A stretch of 64,000 bases of DNA from Syncephalastrum monosporum B8922 (GCA_000697355.1 JNEN01001258.1:1-64000), one strand, 5' to 3'. Positions 23,322 to 34,731 are shown, numbered from the stretch's first letter. Translations and numbers: made by a program. Notes: generated by a model not told the origin, from the sequence alone.

Positions 23322-24883
23322 TTAAATCTCTGCAAGCTGCGGGGTCAAATAAGAAATCCACCACTGCTCAAAAGGCACAGAGGTGATATCAATATTATTG
23401 TCGATCAGACGCCGATTCGACAAGTGAGCATCCTTGGGTCTTGAAGCTAGTTTGTTTTGAAATTAAGAAGAATATTAAGGATCCATGTAGAAAAGCTTAT
23501 TCTCAATGCATTTTCTCCTAATAACTTACCTGCAGCCGAAGCAGGCACATCTCTCTGAGGCGAGAGGTGGTCAATTGGCATGTTCATGATCTTTCCAAAT
23601 ATGGCTGCAACCGTTTTGGTTTAGTTCCAGGCCCACTTCACAGTCATCAGTAGAAACATACCGCACATGGTGTACTTTGTAAAGACTTCATGTCCGCTGA
23701 AATGAAAGATGCCTCGGACTTGGCTGTCTTTCTTGCCGAGCTCTACAATAGAGGCAAGGGAATCAATCATAAAATTAGATCACCCCAACAATTTAAACAA
23801 TTTGACAGAAAATTACCGGCAAGATCTTTGAGAACACGTGCAACGTCCTGTACTGAAATAGCGCATGGGAGATGCGCAGTCAATACGATATAAAAATTCA
23901 GCAATATAGTAATAATAAAATGATACATCTGTATGTACGTCATACCATGTGTAGGATAGCGTTGCGCAAAGTCATCCATCTGAATGGGTTTACCCTGGTT
24001 CTTTGAAGGTTCCATAGGATGTTAGGGACACGTCACACAGTCAGGTTGGATTGGAGACGCCTTACCTTGACAGCGCCCAGAAGGACATTGACGGCGGACT
24101 CACCATCGTATTCTGTCGGGCCATAGAGGATTGGCACGCGCAGCACAAGCGTATGGTCTGGGTAAGCGAGCACAGCCTGTTCGCCTCGGAGCTTGGATTC
24201 GCCATAGAAGTTGAGCGGATGGGGCGCGTCCCCGACCTCGTAAGGCGGACTTGTGCCATCAAATACATAGTCAGTACTGATATACATTAATAAAATTCCA
24301 TGCTGCTCGGCCAATCCAGCGAGATGGGATGGCACACTGGCGTTGAGCTATACATGTTATTTTGCTTCGTAAGCAGCTGAACCATATCTCGATCTATCTG
24401 AATGAACGAATTTTTACCTTGAGTGTCGCCTCGTGGTCATTCTCGGCCACATCTGGACGGCGCTCGGCAGCACAATGAATGATCACTATAGTCACGTAGT
24501 TAGTAACTCTTTAAGTGGCATATTGCTGGTACTATCTAATTTCTGCGTTATGTACCGTCCGGCTTTTCTTCCTCGACGAAGTGTTGTACCGCCAAGTTAT
24601 CGGTTAAATCCAGCTGTTTTCCAGCCGCAGGTAGCAGCACGGAAAAGGCGTTATTACTATCTTTTCTTTTTTTTCTTTTCTTTTCTGGCTCATACCTTGA
24701 CCAGTTTCGCGTGTTTGTCGGCGCGGTTGAACGCGGTGCCGATAACTTTATAACCAAGATGAGTGAATAAGCGTCGTGATTGTCCCCATTCTATTGTCAG
24801 CTACCTTGATGGCCTGCTTCAACCATCGCATGCGTCACAGCACGACCCAAGAGTCCAGAAGCTCCGGTAACTACAACCTTCAT
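23322..24883 (-). CDS. MAT2B: MAT2B/RmlD-like NAD(P)-binding reductase
   Basis: Extended short-chain dehydrogenase of the RmlD substrate-binding family, closest in appearance to the regulatory beta subunit of methionine adenosyltransferase. Ten exons: 24883-24805, 24745-24696, 24613-24556, 24485-24418, 24347-24066, 24000-23946, 23852-23817, 23742-23662, 23604-23530, 23446-23322; 302 residues. The Rossmann motif is TGASGLLG at residues 6-13; the catalytic region shows YISTDYVFDG and NFYGESKLRGE (YxxxK), then RVPILYGP. The tail (SRPKDAHLSNRRL) is the family's typical C-terminal motif. It could be a dTDP-4-dehydrorhamnose reductase-like enzyme, but no rhamnose cluster surrounds it. Confidence 0.88.
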
Positions 24884-25117
24884 TGTGATGCTTTATGGGA
24901 TCGAGTCAGAACAAAGTAAATAAAAGGTTGTATACGCGCTTTGTGCTGCAGCAGCGGACATCGTAATTGTCTTTTGATTTTTTTTTCTGCATGACGTAAA
25001 TGGGTGGATATGTCGCAAGAGAGGAGCAGTAGTAGTTGGCGAAATGAATGGAATATACATATTACATACGAGAGTATATATTTATCAATGGCTACTTAAT
25101 GTGGGATGGTATACATA

Positions 25118-26825
25118 TCAGTGGTAGTCGATGGTACCCTGGCCTCGTTCAAAGTCATAATGGGCAATCAGTAGATCCTGGTGTGACTCCATATCACGAA
25201 ATACTTGGACCACCTTCAAGTTGGCCAGGGCTGTCTCCACCCTTCGACTGTCTAGCATAACAACGTCTTTGACAAACGCATCAAAGAATTCATTGGCAAA
25301 CGTGAAAGAGTATGTATAGCGGTTTTCGTTGAGCATCAAGGCTTGTTGAATCTCTTTGGACGCGAGCACATTTTGGCCAAACGAGTAAATGCGCGTTGTC
25401 AGTTCGATCGTCCGTCGCTCGTGGGACTCTAAAAAGAGTGTGCTATGGAATCCATAGTCATTCTCATCCTCTAATGTCGTATGATCGGGCAGATCCAGGC
25501 CCACCTTGGCCTTGAGCGTCGTTGGCACATCGCCATTGGCCTGATACGTCTGGGCTAGTGCCAACACGTGGGAAGATCGCGACGCATAGCTGGAGTTTTT
25601 GTAATCGAGATGGAGGGAGCAGTAACGGGGCCAGAGCGTCGAAATGGGTGGTGTTTGCTGCTGGGAGGGCTGTATCCAATATGAATATGGTCCGGCTATC
25701 TCTGTATCGACCGGTTTTGTCGCTCCATGTGCCAAATAATAATGATCAGAGCGCATGAATGCAGACGGGTTAGAGAACGAAGGTGCTGATGCATGAAGAG
25801 GGTGATGGTGCGTATGAGAATGTGTCGTCTTTGTCAAAGAAGATAGGGCGGTGGTGGTTGGAGGTAAGGATGGCGGTGGCGATGGCGTGGATTCGAGCGA
25901 GGACTCGTCGCTTGTGGATAGCATGGTTAGATCCGGCAGTGGTTGGCTAGAGTTACTATTTTTGCCACATTGTGGTACGTCTGCGCTTAGATCATCTTCG
26001 TGTAACAGCCGCATGACTAAATGAAAAAATGGCACATGTGTACACATGTATACACAGGAGGACAAAAAGGTTAGATGACACATTTCAAGAGAAAAATGAT
26101 GCTACAGCGGCACGTACAATAGGGATCATTTTTGCGTGTGTTCTTGAGTACTTGGATATGGGATGAAACCTGCTTTCGCGACCGACGCTTGTTTGTTTTA
26201 CGTAGAATATAGTCTGCGATCAGCTCGTTGCGCCCTATCCACGAATAGCAATGGAGTCATCAAGAAAAGATAAGTCAGAGAACAATGCACACCCCTTGGC
26301 TGTTCTGTATCACACCGAAGAATTTCTTGTCTTCTATCACGAGAATAAGCAGCTACATACCACACGGCTTTCCTTTCACAAGCACCTTCCGCCGCCCGAG
26401 TTTGGGTATCATTTCTAATGCTAGAGTTGTTGACAGTATGGTCAGTATCGGTTGTTTTCTAACAAATCATGACATTTTACCTTCGAGAAAGGCGCTTTCT
26501 ACATCGGGTGGCCAGACTGACTGTGTACGTTTATACGAGTTGGTTAAATCAAAGAGGGAGCCACGATGTTTTGCGGACCGACCTCGGTATCCTTGGCGGA
26601 TAGGTCTCGTTTGACATTCTTGCGCGGATGCGTAGTTTCATACATATCCGGCATGCGTTTTTGAGAAGAAACAACGGGCGAAAATGAGAAGTTGCGCGAG
26701 CGGCGAAGCTGACGATGGTGCTGGCGGTAGTGGTCGTGGTCGTGGTCGTGGTTGTGATGAGCAATCATGAATAAGACGGAAGAAGAAACAAAAGGAAGAA
26801 AGGGGCGAAAAAATGCTGTGTGCAT
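25118..26825 (-). CDS. TEA/ATTS-domain transcription factor
   Basis: DNA-binding factor of the Tec1/AbaA/TEAD family. Exons 26825-26583, 26520-26481, 26420-26361, 26234-26118, 26016-25118; 452 residues. The N-terminus has a His/Asp repeat from CAT-type codons. The TEA domain spans about residues 82-155, starting [16 protein letters not shown] and passing through [39 protein letters not shown] and KNDPY. A Ser/Pro/His-rich linker follows. The last 110 residues ([35 protein letters not shown], then [16 protein letters not shown]) resemble in order and spacing the YAP-binding half of animal TEADs. DNA binding is secure; cofactor binding is inference. An internal Met (26768) is an alternative start. 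Confidence 0.9.
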
Positions 26826-27297
26826 CTTGTTTACAATTCAAAATGCACTGCTCTTACATGCACACATGTGAAGGAAAACAATCCATACACATACACACAT
26901 ACACATACACAAAATAAATCAAGGTTGCAATGAGCAATAGGTTATGTACATGAGCGTCCCAAAAGAGATTTAGAGAGTCGTGCATCAGCTGAGGAGTGCA
27001 CACAGAGACGCACGGAGCAAATAAGGGTTCAAAAGTCCGTGTCGTGTACTTTCATTATGAGTACACACTGTGCCCATGTGTATAGGTGACCCTGGCTTCT
27101 TGCCATGTAAACCATCCGTGCATGGTTCATGTGACGCACACATTTCCAGGAGAACGTTCACGGGATACATATGAGTAGGTACGAGCTCATTTAAATTTTA
27201 ACCAGCGGTCCAAGGGTGAGACATATCTGCTATGCTTCCTCGTTTTATTTATCATTACTACTACACTGCTCGTGTGTCTTTGTTATTGATGCTGCAA
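26826..27297. other. Intergenic region with CA-type microsatellite
   Basis: About 470 bp between the TEA gene promoter and the trehalose synthase stop. It holds an imperfect ACACAT/ACACATAC tract near 26880-26910. No coding signal. Confidence 0.5.
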
Positions 27298-29730
27298 TCA
27301 TGCTGCCTGTAGATTGTAATTGTACATCTTACGCCAGTAGTCAGACACCTTCTTGTTGTTACCAACTTGCGCGTTGCGTTTGAATGTCGCCTCAACGTCC
27401 AGGAGACCGCCCCCAGGCTCATCTGAACGCTCGTGGGTCAGCTCAACAAAGAGATGCAACCAGTTGATGGCATTCCACACTGTAAAGTATTCCTCTGTGA
27501 CACATCTGCTTGCAGCGGCGCTCATCTTGGCACGCAGATCGTCATCAGTCACCAGCTTGTAAAGACGGTCGGCCACGCCAGCTGTGTCACCAATGGGGAC
27601 CAAGAAGCCATCTTGATCGGGCACGATCTGCAGCGGAATGCCGCCAGCCTGATAGGCCACGACAGGCACACCAATGTGCAGCGCTTCGGTCACCTTGACT
27701 TCGAAACCTTCACGGTGCGACAACTGCAGTGTACAGCGTGCGTTTGAAATGATGAGGTCGAGCAGCTGGTCGGACGGGGGCAAGCGCGCCACGATGATGT
27801 CAGAAGCAATGGTCGCAAAAAGCTTGGTGCGGATGGTATTGTGGGTCTGTTCATAAATGATAGTGCCATCCGGATCGTCGACCGAGCCGTGGCCACAGAT
27901 CACGAGCTGCGGCGTAGTCATATCGTCCGCGCCTTGCTCGTCAAGCTTGATGCGTAGCAGCCGGTATGCTTCAAGTACGTCCGGAATGCCCTTCGAGGGG
28001 TCGAAGCGCGCAACTTGGACAATGTATGGACGGATCCAGTCCACTTCGTTCGCACCCTGATCGATACATACACGGTTGAACACTTGCTTGTAGTACTCCT
28101 TACTCCAGTTGTCAAGCGGCTTGTTGAGACCGTCGAGTGGATCGGTGGTGGCGGGGATCTGTGCTACATTGCGGCGTGGAACCACATCGGGCACAAAGTT
28201 GTCAATGGGGTGGGCCAAAAAGAGATCAGCGTCCTTGATAAAGCTCCACAAAAAGTTCCATGTCGTGGCCTGAGGCCCGTCTGGATATTCCCTAATCAGG
28301 TCGGCACGCATCTCAATATGAGATCGGAAAATGATGCGGGTCCGCGGCGAGTGCTTCCGAATGTGTGGGATGATACCGACCACTGATCATATTTGTTAGC
28401 TGAGGCTGGAACAGAAACCTCACTCTTTAGCTTTAGACTTACATTGTGGGTCGTCAACAACGATGACGTCCGAAGTTCGAATGGGGCCCTTTTCGGCAAG
28501 CCAGAAGCGCTCGACATTGTAATTAGACCAGTCGATGAAAATTTGCTTGTCGCGTTCCTCAAGTACAGTATCGGGCGGTGCGACTCCTTGAAGTACATTA
28601 TGGAACTTGCGCTTGGTAATGTCAAATACTTCGGGTTTGGGACGTGCCACATACCCTGGGATAAACCAGAAAAAAAGAAGGTAAGAATCGTTACCAAACT
28701 CGGCAAGTGCGCCTTTTCCCAACGACTTACAATGCGCGTCAATGTTTAGTAAACGATATAATCGCAGGAGTGCATGCCGCATCAGTGCCACTAAGTGCAT
28801 GGAAGGATTATGAGTTTCTTGACAATGAGTATTTTGGGTTAATTGTACCTCCACCGCCTTGGGGCGTCGAGTTGAAGTACGACACTTTGAGCTGTCGGGT
28901 CTTGAACTTCTGGGCGACTTCGTGCAGCACACGCCAAGTGTCTTTACATACGCTTTCCTGATAATCAATCAGGTCGACCAGGTGGATGATCCCATTGTAA
29001 TCCACTATAGCATATCGTATGCGTTACTGTAAGGAAACTGAGATTGAGGAAACGTACCTTCCACCTCGTGGCGAAAGCCAACCGAGACGCGAGGGATATT
29101 TCCGGGGTACTGGGGCGACATCCTATCAAATTTCTCTTTCAGATTTTTTTTGCGTAATGGATTTGAGACATACCACATGACGGCCTTGCGGACCGCAGCA
29201 CTGGCGCGCTCATCGGAGGTCTCACCGTTCGTGCACACGCGAAAAGGAATTGCGTCCATCTCTCTCCAAAACATACTAGCGACGGTGTGTTCAGGTCGCT
29301 CGTCCTCGCGGATCTGCTGTTTATCGACGGTACTGGAAATGGCAATTAGATGGACCTTGTAATGTTGAGCACGGCAGTAGAGCTTGATGACTTCAAGTAG
29401 GCGTTCGTAGCCGCGGTGGATAAGGTCTTTCCGGGTCACATTTTCGTCGCACTCGATTTGAAGTTCGCCTGTGTAATAATCGGTGGTGTAAGAGCCATCG
29501 TGAACCGAGATGGCGTAATGCACTTTCTTTGTATCTGTTGCGACCTCGATGTCAAAGCCAAGATAGACAGCTTGAGGTACGTAGTAGGTCGAGAAGCGCC
29601 TCTTGGTAGGGGCAATGGGAACTTCTTCGTTGGGCGGCATGTTATTGTTATTTTTGTCTTGAAGCTGAAGAGAAAACGAAGAAGAAGCGGCAGCAATTGA
29701 CAAATTTTTAAGATAGGAACATAGAGCCAT
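27298..29730 (-). CDS. Trehalose synthase, CCG-9 type (GT4 family)
   Basis: Retaining glycosyltransferase related to Neurospora clock-controlled gene 9, thought to form trehalose from a glucose donor and glucose. Exons 29730-29174, 29122-29058, 29004-28849, 28790-28731, 28655-28443, 28382-27298; 711 residues, or 681 if the second Met (29640, MPPNEE) is used. The N-terminal 220 residues are the CCG-9-specific domain. The GT-B part shows IPHIRKHSPRTRIIFRSHIE, VQVARFDPSKGIPDVLEAY, the acceptor-side LSHREGFEVKVTEAL and GVPVVAYQAGGIPLQI, with the conserved Glu pair of GT4 enzymes (E-x7-E). The 51-bp intron 29173-29123 is in phase and stop-free, so its removal is supported by splice consensus only. 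Shares a 217-bp divergent promoter with the methyltransferase. Confidence 0.9.
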
Positions 29731-29947
29731 GATAGGCTCTTATGACAGGGATTCCTTAGGGTCCGAAATCCTTGAAAACAAAAAGATAAAAAGAGAAAGG
29801 AGAGTGGAAAGATGTGAAACCGAAACCCTGGATTATAACCATTTCTGGAGCATCCAAGCAGCTGCCTTTCAATCGCCTTCCCGTTCATTTACATGTCTCT
29901 TTTTGTTAGCTGATCTTTATTTGCTTGTTGGCTGTCTCCACTTGTCG

Positions 29948-31492
29948 ATGGGGAATTCGCAGTTCAAGGATAAACTCCACCGCTCGAAGCTGAGGATGTC
30001 TCACGCCGCTAGCAAGGTGCATCACTCGCCGGAGCTCTCGTCTGCCGTGTCCGCATCCACAGATCAGTCATCACAGCTTGATGCCGATAACATCTACATC
30101 AAGGGCCGTCGATATCAGAGAAAAAATCTAAGATATCCGATGCCCAACGACGAGGAAGAACAAGATAGATTGACCAACGTGGTATATATACTGCTTTAGC
30201 TTTATTTGCGCGTGGCATGGATAGCTCACAGCTGTTAAAAGCATTATTTGTTGAAGCATTGCTTTGGAAGCAACTACTCGGCACCTGTGCGCGACTTGCT
30301 GTTGCGCTCAGCATCATGTATCTATGCTCAACGGTCCTGTCCCACCTCCCTCTTCAGCCATAGCACCATGTCGGGCTCCACAGCCTCCACACTGTCAAAC
30401 GCGACCACTACCAATATGTTAAAACATATAGTCGAGCCTCGAGTACTGGATATTGCTTGTGGCACAGGGATATGGGTTTTGGAGATGTGTTCTGATTTTC
30501 CACGCGCGCAGCTATATGGAATCGATATATCCGCCATGTACCCCGGGACGATCAAACCTCCCAATGCCCACTTTATGCAAGGTGACGTGCGTGATGGCTT
30601 ACCTTTCCCTGACGCACATTTCGACTACATTCATATGCAGCTTGTTTACAATTGCTTTTCGCGTAGCGAAAGTGATGTAAGTTTTCTGCTGTCACTTATG
30701 CTCTGATGACGCTCGTATCTAATATTATCACGTAGAAACTTCTGCGTGAGATCAAGCGTGTTCTCAAGCCGGGTGGCTATGTCGAGTTCCGTGAAGTGGA
30801 TCCAAAACTTCGAAACACAGGCCCCAAAGCAGAAAAGCAATATCAAACCTGTAAGTCGTCATTAGAGAAGGAGACCAAAATGACATCATCGTGTCAACTA
30901 AATTGACTACCATCCAGTCAGCCGGTTGATGATAGAAAAAGACGTGGATATCACATGGGCGCGACATATGTGCGAAAGCATGGAGCAAGTTGCAGAGTTG
31001 ACGGATATCCACCATCAATCACTGACGATTAGCTTCATGGCAAGCGGCATGGCGGGCGAGACGTTCTATTCTACTGCCGAAGGCGAAATGGAAGGCTATA
31101 GGCGCTTAATTACAGATTCCATGGGCATATCCGATGAAGAGTACACCGAGTCTATCAAAAATGTGCTGAACGAGTGCACGCAAAAACGCGCTTATGTCAC
31201 GTACTATATGGTTTGGGGACGGAAGCCCATTTATGATCATGCCACCACGCCCAGCCCTCCTCCACTCCAGCATATCATGATGCAAGACACGCAGCAGCAA
31301 CAACAACAACTAAGACAGCTACAACAGCCGACACATACTAGTCAAAAACACGAGAAAAGAAAATCATCAGGCACAGCCAGTACAAGCCAATCTAGGCATT
31401 CTGCGTCTGCGCCTCCGATGTCGGTGAGAGACATGTGGGACAAACAAGACAAGACTGACATTGAGCAATTCGTGCATGGCTATATCGAATGA
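29948..31492 (+). CDS. SAM-dependent methyltransferase (class I, LaeA-like fold)
   Basis: Class I methyltransferase of unknown substrate. Exons 29948-30181, 30242-30676, 30736-30850, 30918-31492; 452 residues. Motif I is VLDIACGTGIWVLEM, followed by LYGIDIS (acidic motif II), GDVRDGLPFPDAHFDYIHMQ and the LKPGGYVEFRE motif. N-terminal 60 residues are polar; the C-terminal 80 are Pro/Gln/Ser-rich. A stretch at 30318-30431 has a GT...AG frame of exactly 114 bp without stops; if spliced, the protein shortens to 414 residues and the SAM motif follows directly on the preceding helix, as in relatives. The family is common in filamentous fungi; a LaeA-like regulatory role is not shown. Confidence 0.82.
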
Positions 31493-32012
31493 AACAGGAT
31501 ACATAGATGTTTCGATTGATACCCTTTCCCCTGTATTTCTTTTAATTTCTTTTTTTTTCACTCGATCAAGCGAGAAACGAGAAGTAAAATGTTGCATGAA
31601 TTCAATCTTTGACTGAAATTAGTCGTATCGGATAATTGCGTTTTAAATCGGGTCCTGTTCGCATCCTCCCCAAGTTGAGTTTCGACGGGAGACCCGTAAT
31701 AGGTATATGGACCCATAGAGAGATGTGACCAAGGATCACGTTAAGAAAAGCAAGAGCAGTTTTGCATATCTTTCGTCTTAGACTTCATGTCAATATGTCA
31801 TCCGGAACTTCTATTATGCTTGCTACTTACAGGTTATGTACAGGTTATGTTTTCCCTACATGAGGATATTTACACAGGATTACGATAAAGAAGAAGGAAT
31901 CATATACATGACATATATTATGTCATCATTTTAACTGAATACATGGTGACTGAGAAGTTCATAAGTAGTTCATCCCAACTTCAGGTATTGCTAGATATGT
32001 GCCTGGAGCTAA
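31493..32012. other. Intergenic region upstream of the Fanzor remnant
   Basis: Noncoding sequence with an 11-bp tandem duplication (ACAGGTTATGT, around 31829-31850) and a perfect inverted repeat (8-bp arms, 3-bp spacer). No N-terminal nuclease sequence could be read in any frame. Confidence 0.45.
31908..31926. repeat. Perfect inverted repeat, 8-bp arms
   Basis: ATGACATA / TATGTCAT with a 3-bp spacer, about 85 bp upstream of the nuclease remnant. It might be a leftover of a mobile-element end, but no partner copy was found downstream. Confidence 0.4.
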
Positions 32013-32474
32013 AAGGCTCCCAACGACCCAAAGCTGCTGGTGGGTCTCGGCATGGACGGATGTACCAACCACACGGCAAAAGGACGACAGCCGTCCATGG
32101 ATGCTAGATTTCTGGATGTCTTGGCAAGGAAATCAAAAGAAGCGGGCCATCTTCTCGTCCGTTGTCGACGAGTATTTTACAAGCCAAGCATGACTGCGTA
32201 CAAAAGGGTGCATTTGCGCAGACCGAATACCTGGCAAGGGCCGGAGACGCCAAAAAAAATATTACGTCTTAAGCGCTGCACGTCGTGCCAATCCTGTTTC
32301 CACCGTGATGGAATGGCTGCTCACAATATTGCGCATATCCTGAAAAGCATCATCATATACGGGCAGCGGCCCTTCCCATTCATATCCCCAGCAAGGGCCA
32401 GCAAAGCGATGCAAACGAGGAAGCGACCAACCGTGCAAAATTATTCATCTATGCAAAAGCGCACTCGCAGATAA
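32013..32474 (+). pseudogene. Fanzor/TnpB-type RNA-guided nuclease remnant (C-terminal part)
   Basis: Degenerate C-terminal piece of a Fanzor (eukaryotic TnpB-like) nuclease, without the N-terminal half. One frame is open from 32013 to the stop at 32474. It reads PKLLVGLGMDG, a Lys/Arg-rich helix, then LKRCTSCQSCFHRDGMAAHN at 32268-32327: the CxxC zinc half-site followed by the HRD-type RuvC-III segment (Asp codon at 32307) and the Asn-rich helix of the family. The RuvC-II-like motif VVDEYFTSQ is at 32161-32187, displaced by one frame and followed by a stop at 32191. Two small frame disruptions, a stop at 32010 in the main frame and the lost first CxxC pair indicate an inactive relic. Family assignment rests on motif order, not an alignment. 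Confidence 0.62.
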
Positions 32475-32510
32475 CCCCCGAGAAAGGGTGGTTAGGGCCG
32501 AAAGGCCCTT
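32475..32510 (+). ncRNA. Candidate omega-RNA scaffold hairpins at the 3' end of the Fanzor remnant
   Basis: Immediately after the remnant's stop codon come two GC-rich stem-loops: CCC(CC)GAGAAAGGG (32475-32488) and a perfect 6-bp stem AGGGCC-GAAA-GGCCCT (32494-32509) closed by a GNRA tetraloop. In TnpB and Fanzor loci the guide RNA scaffold lies exactly at the 3' end of the ORF. Whether this relic is transcribed is unknown. Confidence 0.4.
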
Positions 32511-32666
32511 ACAGTTTTAATACTTGTCCTCAAATGCATTTGTCGTTCGGCACTGAAGTGTCTGCAACAAATACGGACAGACTTGAAACGCCGAAGGTAC
32601 GCACTCCGTCCTTTACGCCCTCCACTTCTGCGCATACACACATAATACATACTCTTCTTTATATAA

Positions 32667-33320
32667 ATGTCAGCCGGTCCAGCAAACACAAAGGACAGAA
32701 ACTTTCTAGCTGTCATTGGTGACGAGGTATGAGAACACAAACGCATTCGTTTGCGTTGGCTTGGCTCGAGCTGCCTTTATCTCAATGGGCTGACTTGAGA
32801 CGCACCTTTTCCACATTGTAGGATTCAGTCACCGGGCTTTTACTTGCAGGCATTGGCCACGTCAATCAGCAGCAGAAGCGTAACTTTTTAGTCGTCGATG
32901 CTAGTAAGAGAGTTTGCTGTCATATTGCGAGCAAGTATATACTAATGAGGCTGCCCTTGTTCTTCCTCGTTGACTAGAGACCCCTTTGGCTACGATTGAA
33001 GAAACTTTCCAGGAATTCACGCGACGAAAGGACATTGCCATCATCTTGATCAACCAGCACGTATGTGATACTTACACACTGACTGCATGATCCATATCGT
33101 TTTACATTCGGTGTGTCCGTCTAGGTTGCGGAAGACATTCGTGAGCTTGTTGATAACTATAATCAAGCATTCCCTGCTGTCCTCGAGATACCCTCCAAGG
33201 ATCATCCTTATGGTAAGGAGACTATGGAAGGTTTTGGGGCACTCACTCAATTTGCATAATTGAATAGACCCCGAGAAAGACAGCGTGCTTAAACGTGTTC
33301 GACGACTTTTTGGCGAATAA
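32667..33320 (+). CDS. VMA7: V-type proton ATPase subunit F
   Basis: Small V1 stalk subunit linking ATP hydrolysis to the rotor in vacuolar and endosomal acidification. Exons 32667-32726, 32822-32903, 32978-33060, 33125-33212, 33268-33320; 121 residues, the usual size. Diagnostic segments: [47 protein letters not shown] and [14 protein letters not shown], ending [11 protein letters not shown]. The promoter would lie within the 190 bp after the nuclease remnant. Confidence 0.96.
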
Positions 33321-33622
33321 ATACGAAGAGCTAGTGTTGCAGTAATATCTACATAAACTTCTTCCAAAAGAACTTATTGGAGGCCTTCAGACGAGAATAT
33401 GATATGATACGTGTCAAAAGGAAAGGTGACCACATTTTGTATTGTATATATAGTACGTACGTATGATGACAAGGTGCTGTATGCCCGTAACCAAATTGGG
33501 GGCACGCGAATTCCCAATCACATTCGAACTGGGCAGTACTCGCTCAGCGCTCGCCAAGCAAGTCTTGTTTCTTTCTTTCTTCTTCTCTCAGTACGATTGA
33601 CTGTACTTGACCTTATTTACCC

Positions 33623-34731
33623 ATGACGATTTACTATACTCTTACCTTTGGTATTTTGGTTACCGAGGTAGACAACTTTTAACAGCCTACCTAAGCTCGG
33701 GAAACCTGACTAACGCAATGGCCTTGGCATATTCATTTTATGTTCAATTCATAGATGATCATTTTCGGTCTCCTGGTCGTAAGTCGCTTATACGTGATTC
33801 ACATTCACTGGGTTCACACAAATGTGTAGCTTCCGTTACCCTCAAAATGGCGTCGTGCGATGCTCACCTTTGCAAGCAAGTCACCCTTGGTACGTGTCCT
33901 ACGTGTCCTTGTGTATGCGTCTGACTTCACCGCTGACACGTGCCTATGTTTCAGGTCGGAAAAGCACTTTACGTCCTCAAGATTGTCTTTGGGTAAGTGA
34001 ATGTGAATGTGATAGAGATACGGGGATGCTCACCTTCCAATTTATTTATTTGCTGTCTAAAGCTTCATCTTTGTGCTGTTCATTGGTACGTTGTCATCCT
34101 GCATTGTTATGCACTGACCGTCTCACCGTGAGAATGAAAAAAAAAAAAAAAACGAACAGATACCATCAACCGTCTGCAACGCATTGACGGATCGGACCAC
34201 GAAGGCGAACGCCAGCAGCACTATGATTACAGCTACGAGGCCAACTTGAAAGCGAAGAAGTTTTATGCCCAGCGCAATTTGTACCTGACCGGCTTCACTC
34301 TCTTCCTTTCATTGTAAGATAGCGTGGCATAAAATAGAGAATATGGCTGACAAGTTATCATGCTAGGATTCTTGAGCGTACGAGCACGCTTGTTCTTCAA
34401 GTCCTGAAGCGTGAGGAAGAGCTGGAGAACCTCAAGAAAGAGGTAAAAACTTTGACTTTGAGGTTTTATCATGTCTTTTAATTGCATTTTGATGCAGACT
34501 CAATCGACGACCGATGGCCACAAGCGCGTGATCGAGTCTGAGGATCAGTACAAGAAGGAGATCAGCAGCCTCAAAGACGAGCTCAAGGCCCTCAAGCAGC
34601 AAGAGAGAGACTATGACACTCTCAAGAAGCAGGTTGCTCAGCAGGCTGCCGAGTACGATCGCTTGGCTGACGAGCGCAATGCTTTGGAGCGTGCTGCGGC
34701 CGGTAATTCAGAAGTCAAGAAGGATCTCTAG
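33623..34731 (+). CDS. BAP31/Yet-family ER transmembrane protein
   Basis: ER membrane chaperone/sorting receptor family (mammalian BAP31, yeast Yet1-3). Eight small exons: 33623-33667, 33755-33778, 33830-33889, 33955-33992, 34063-34085, 34160-34313, 34367-34442, 34498-34731; 217 residues. Three N-terminal membrane segments are visible (MTIYYTLTFGILVTEM..., VLKIVFGFIFVLFIDTINRL, and LTGFTLFLSLILERT), with the conserved LPSKWRRAML loop. A C-terminal coiled coil rich in Lys/Glu/Gln (about residues 140-215) follows and ends KKDL, resembling a dilysine retrieval signal. Exons of 24 and 23 bp make this gene easy to mispredict. Confidence 0.9.
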
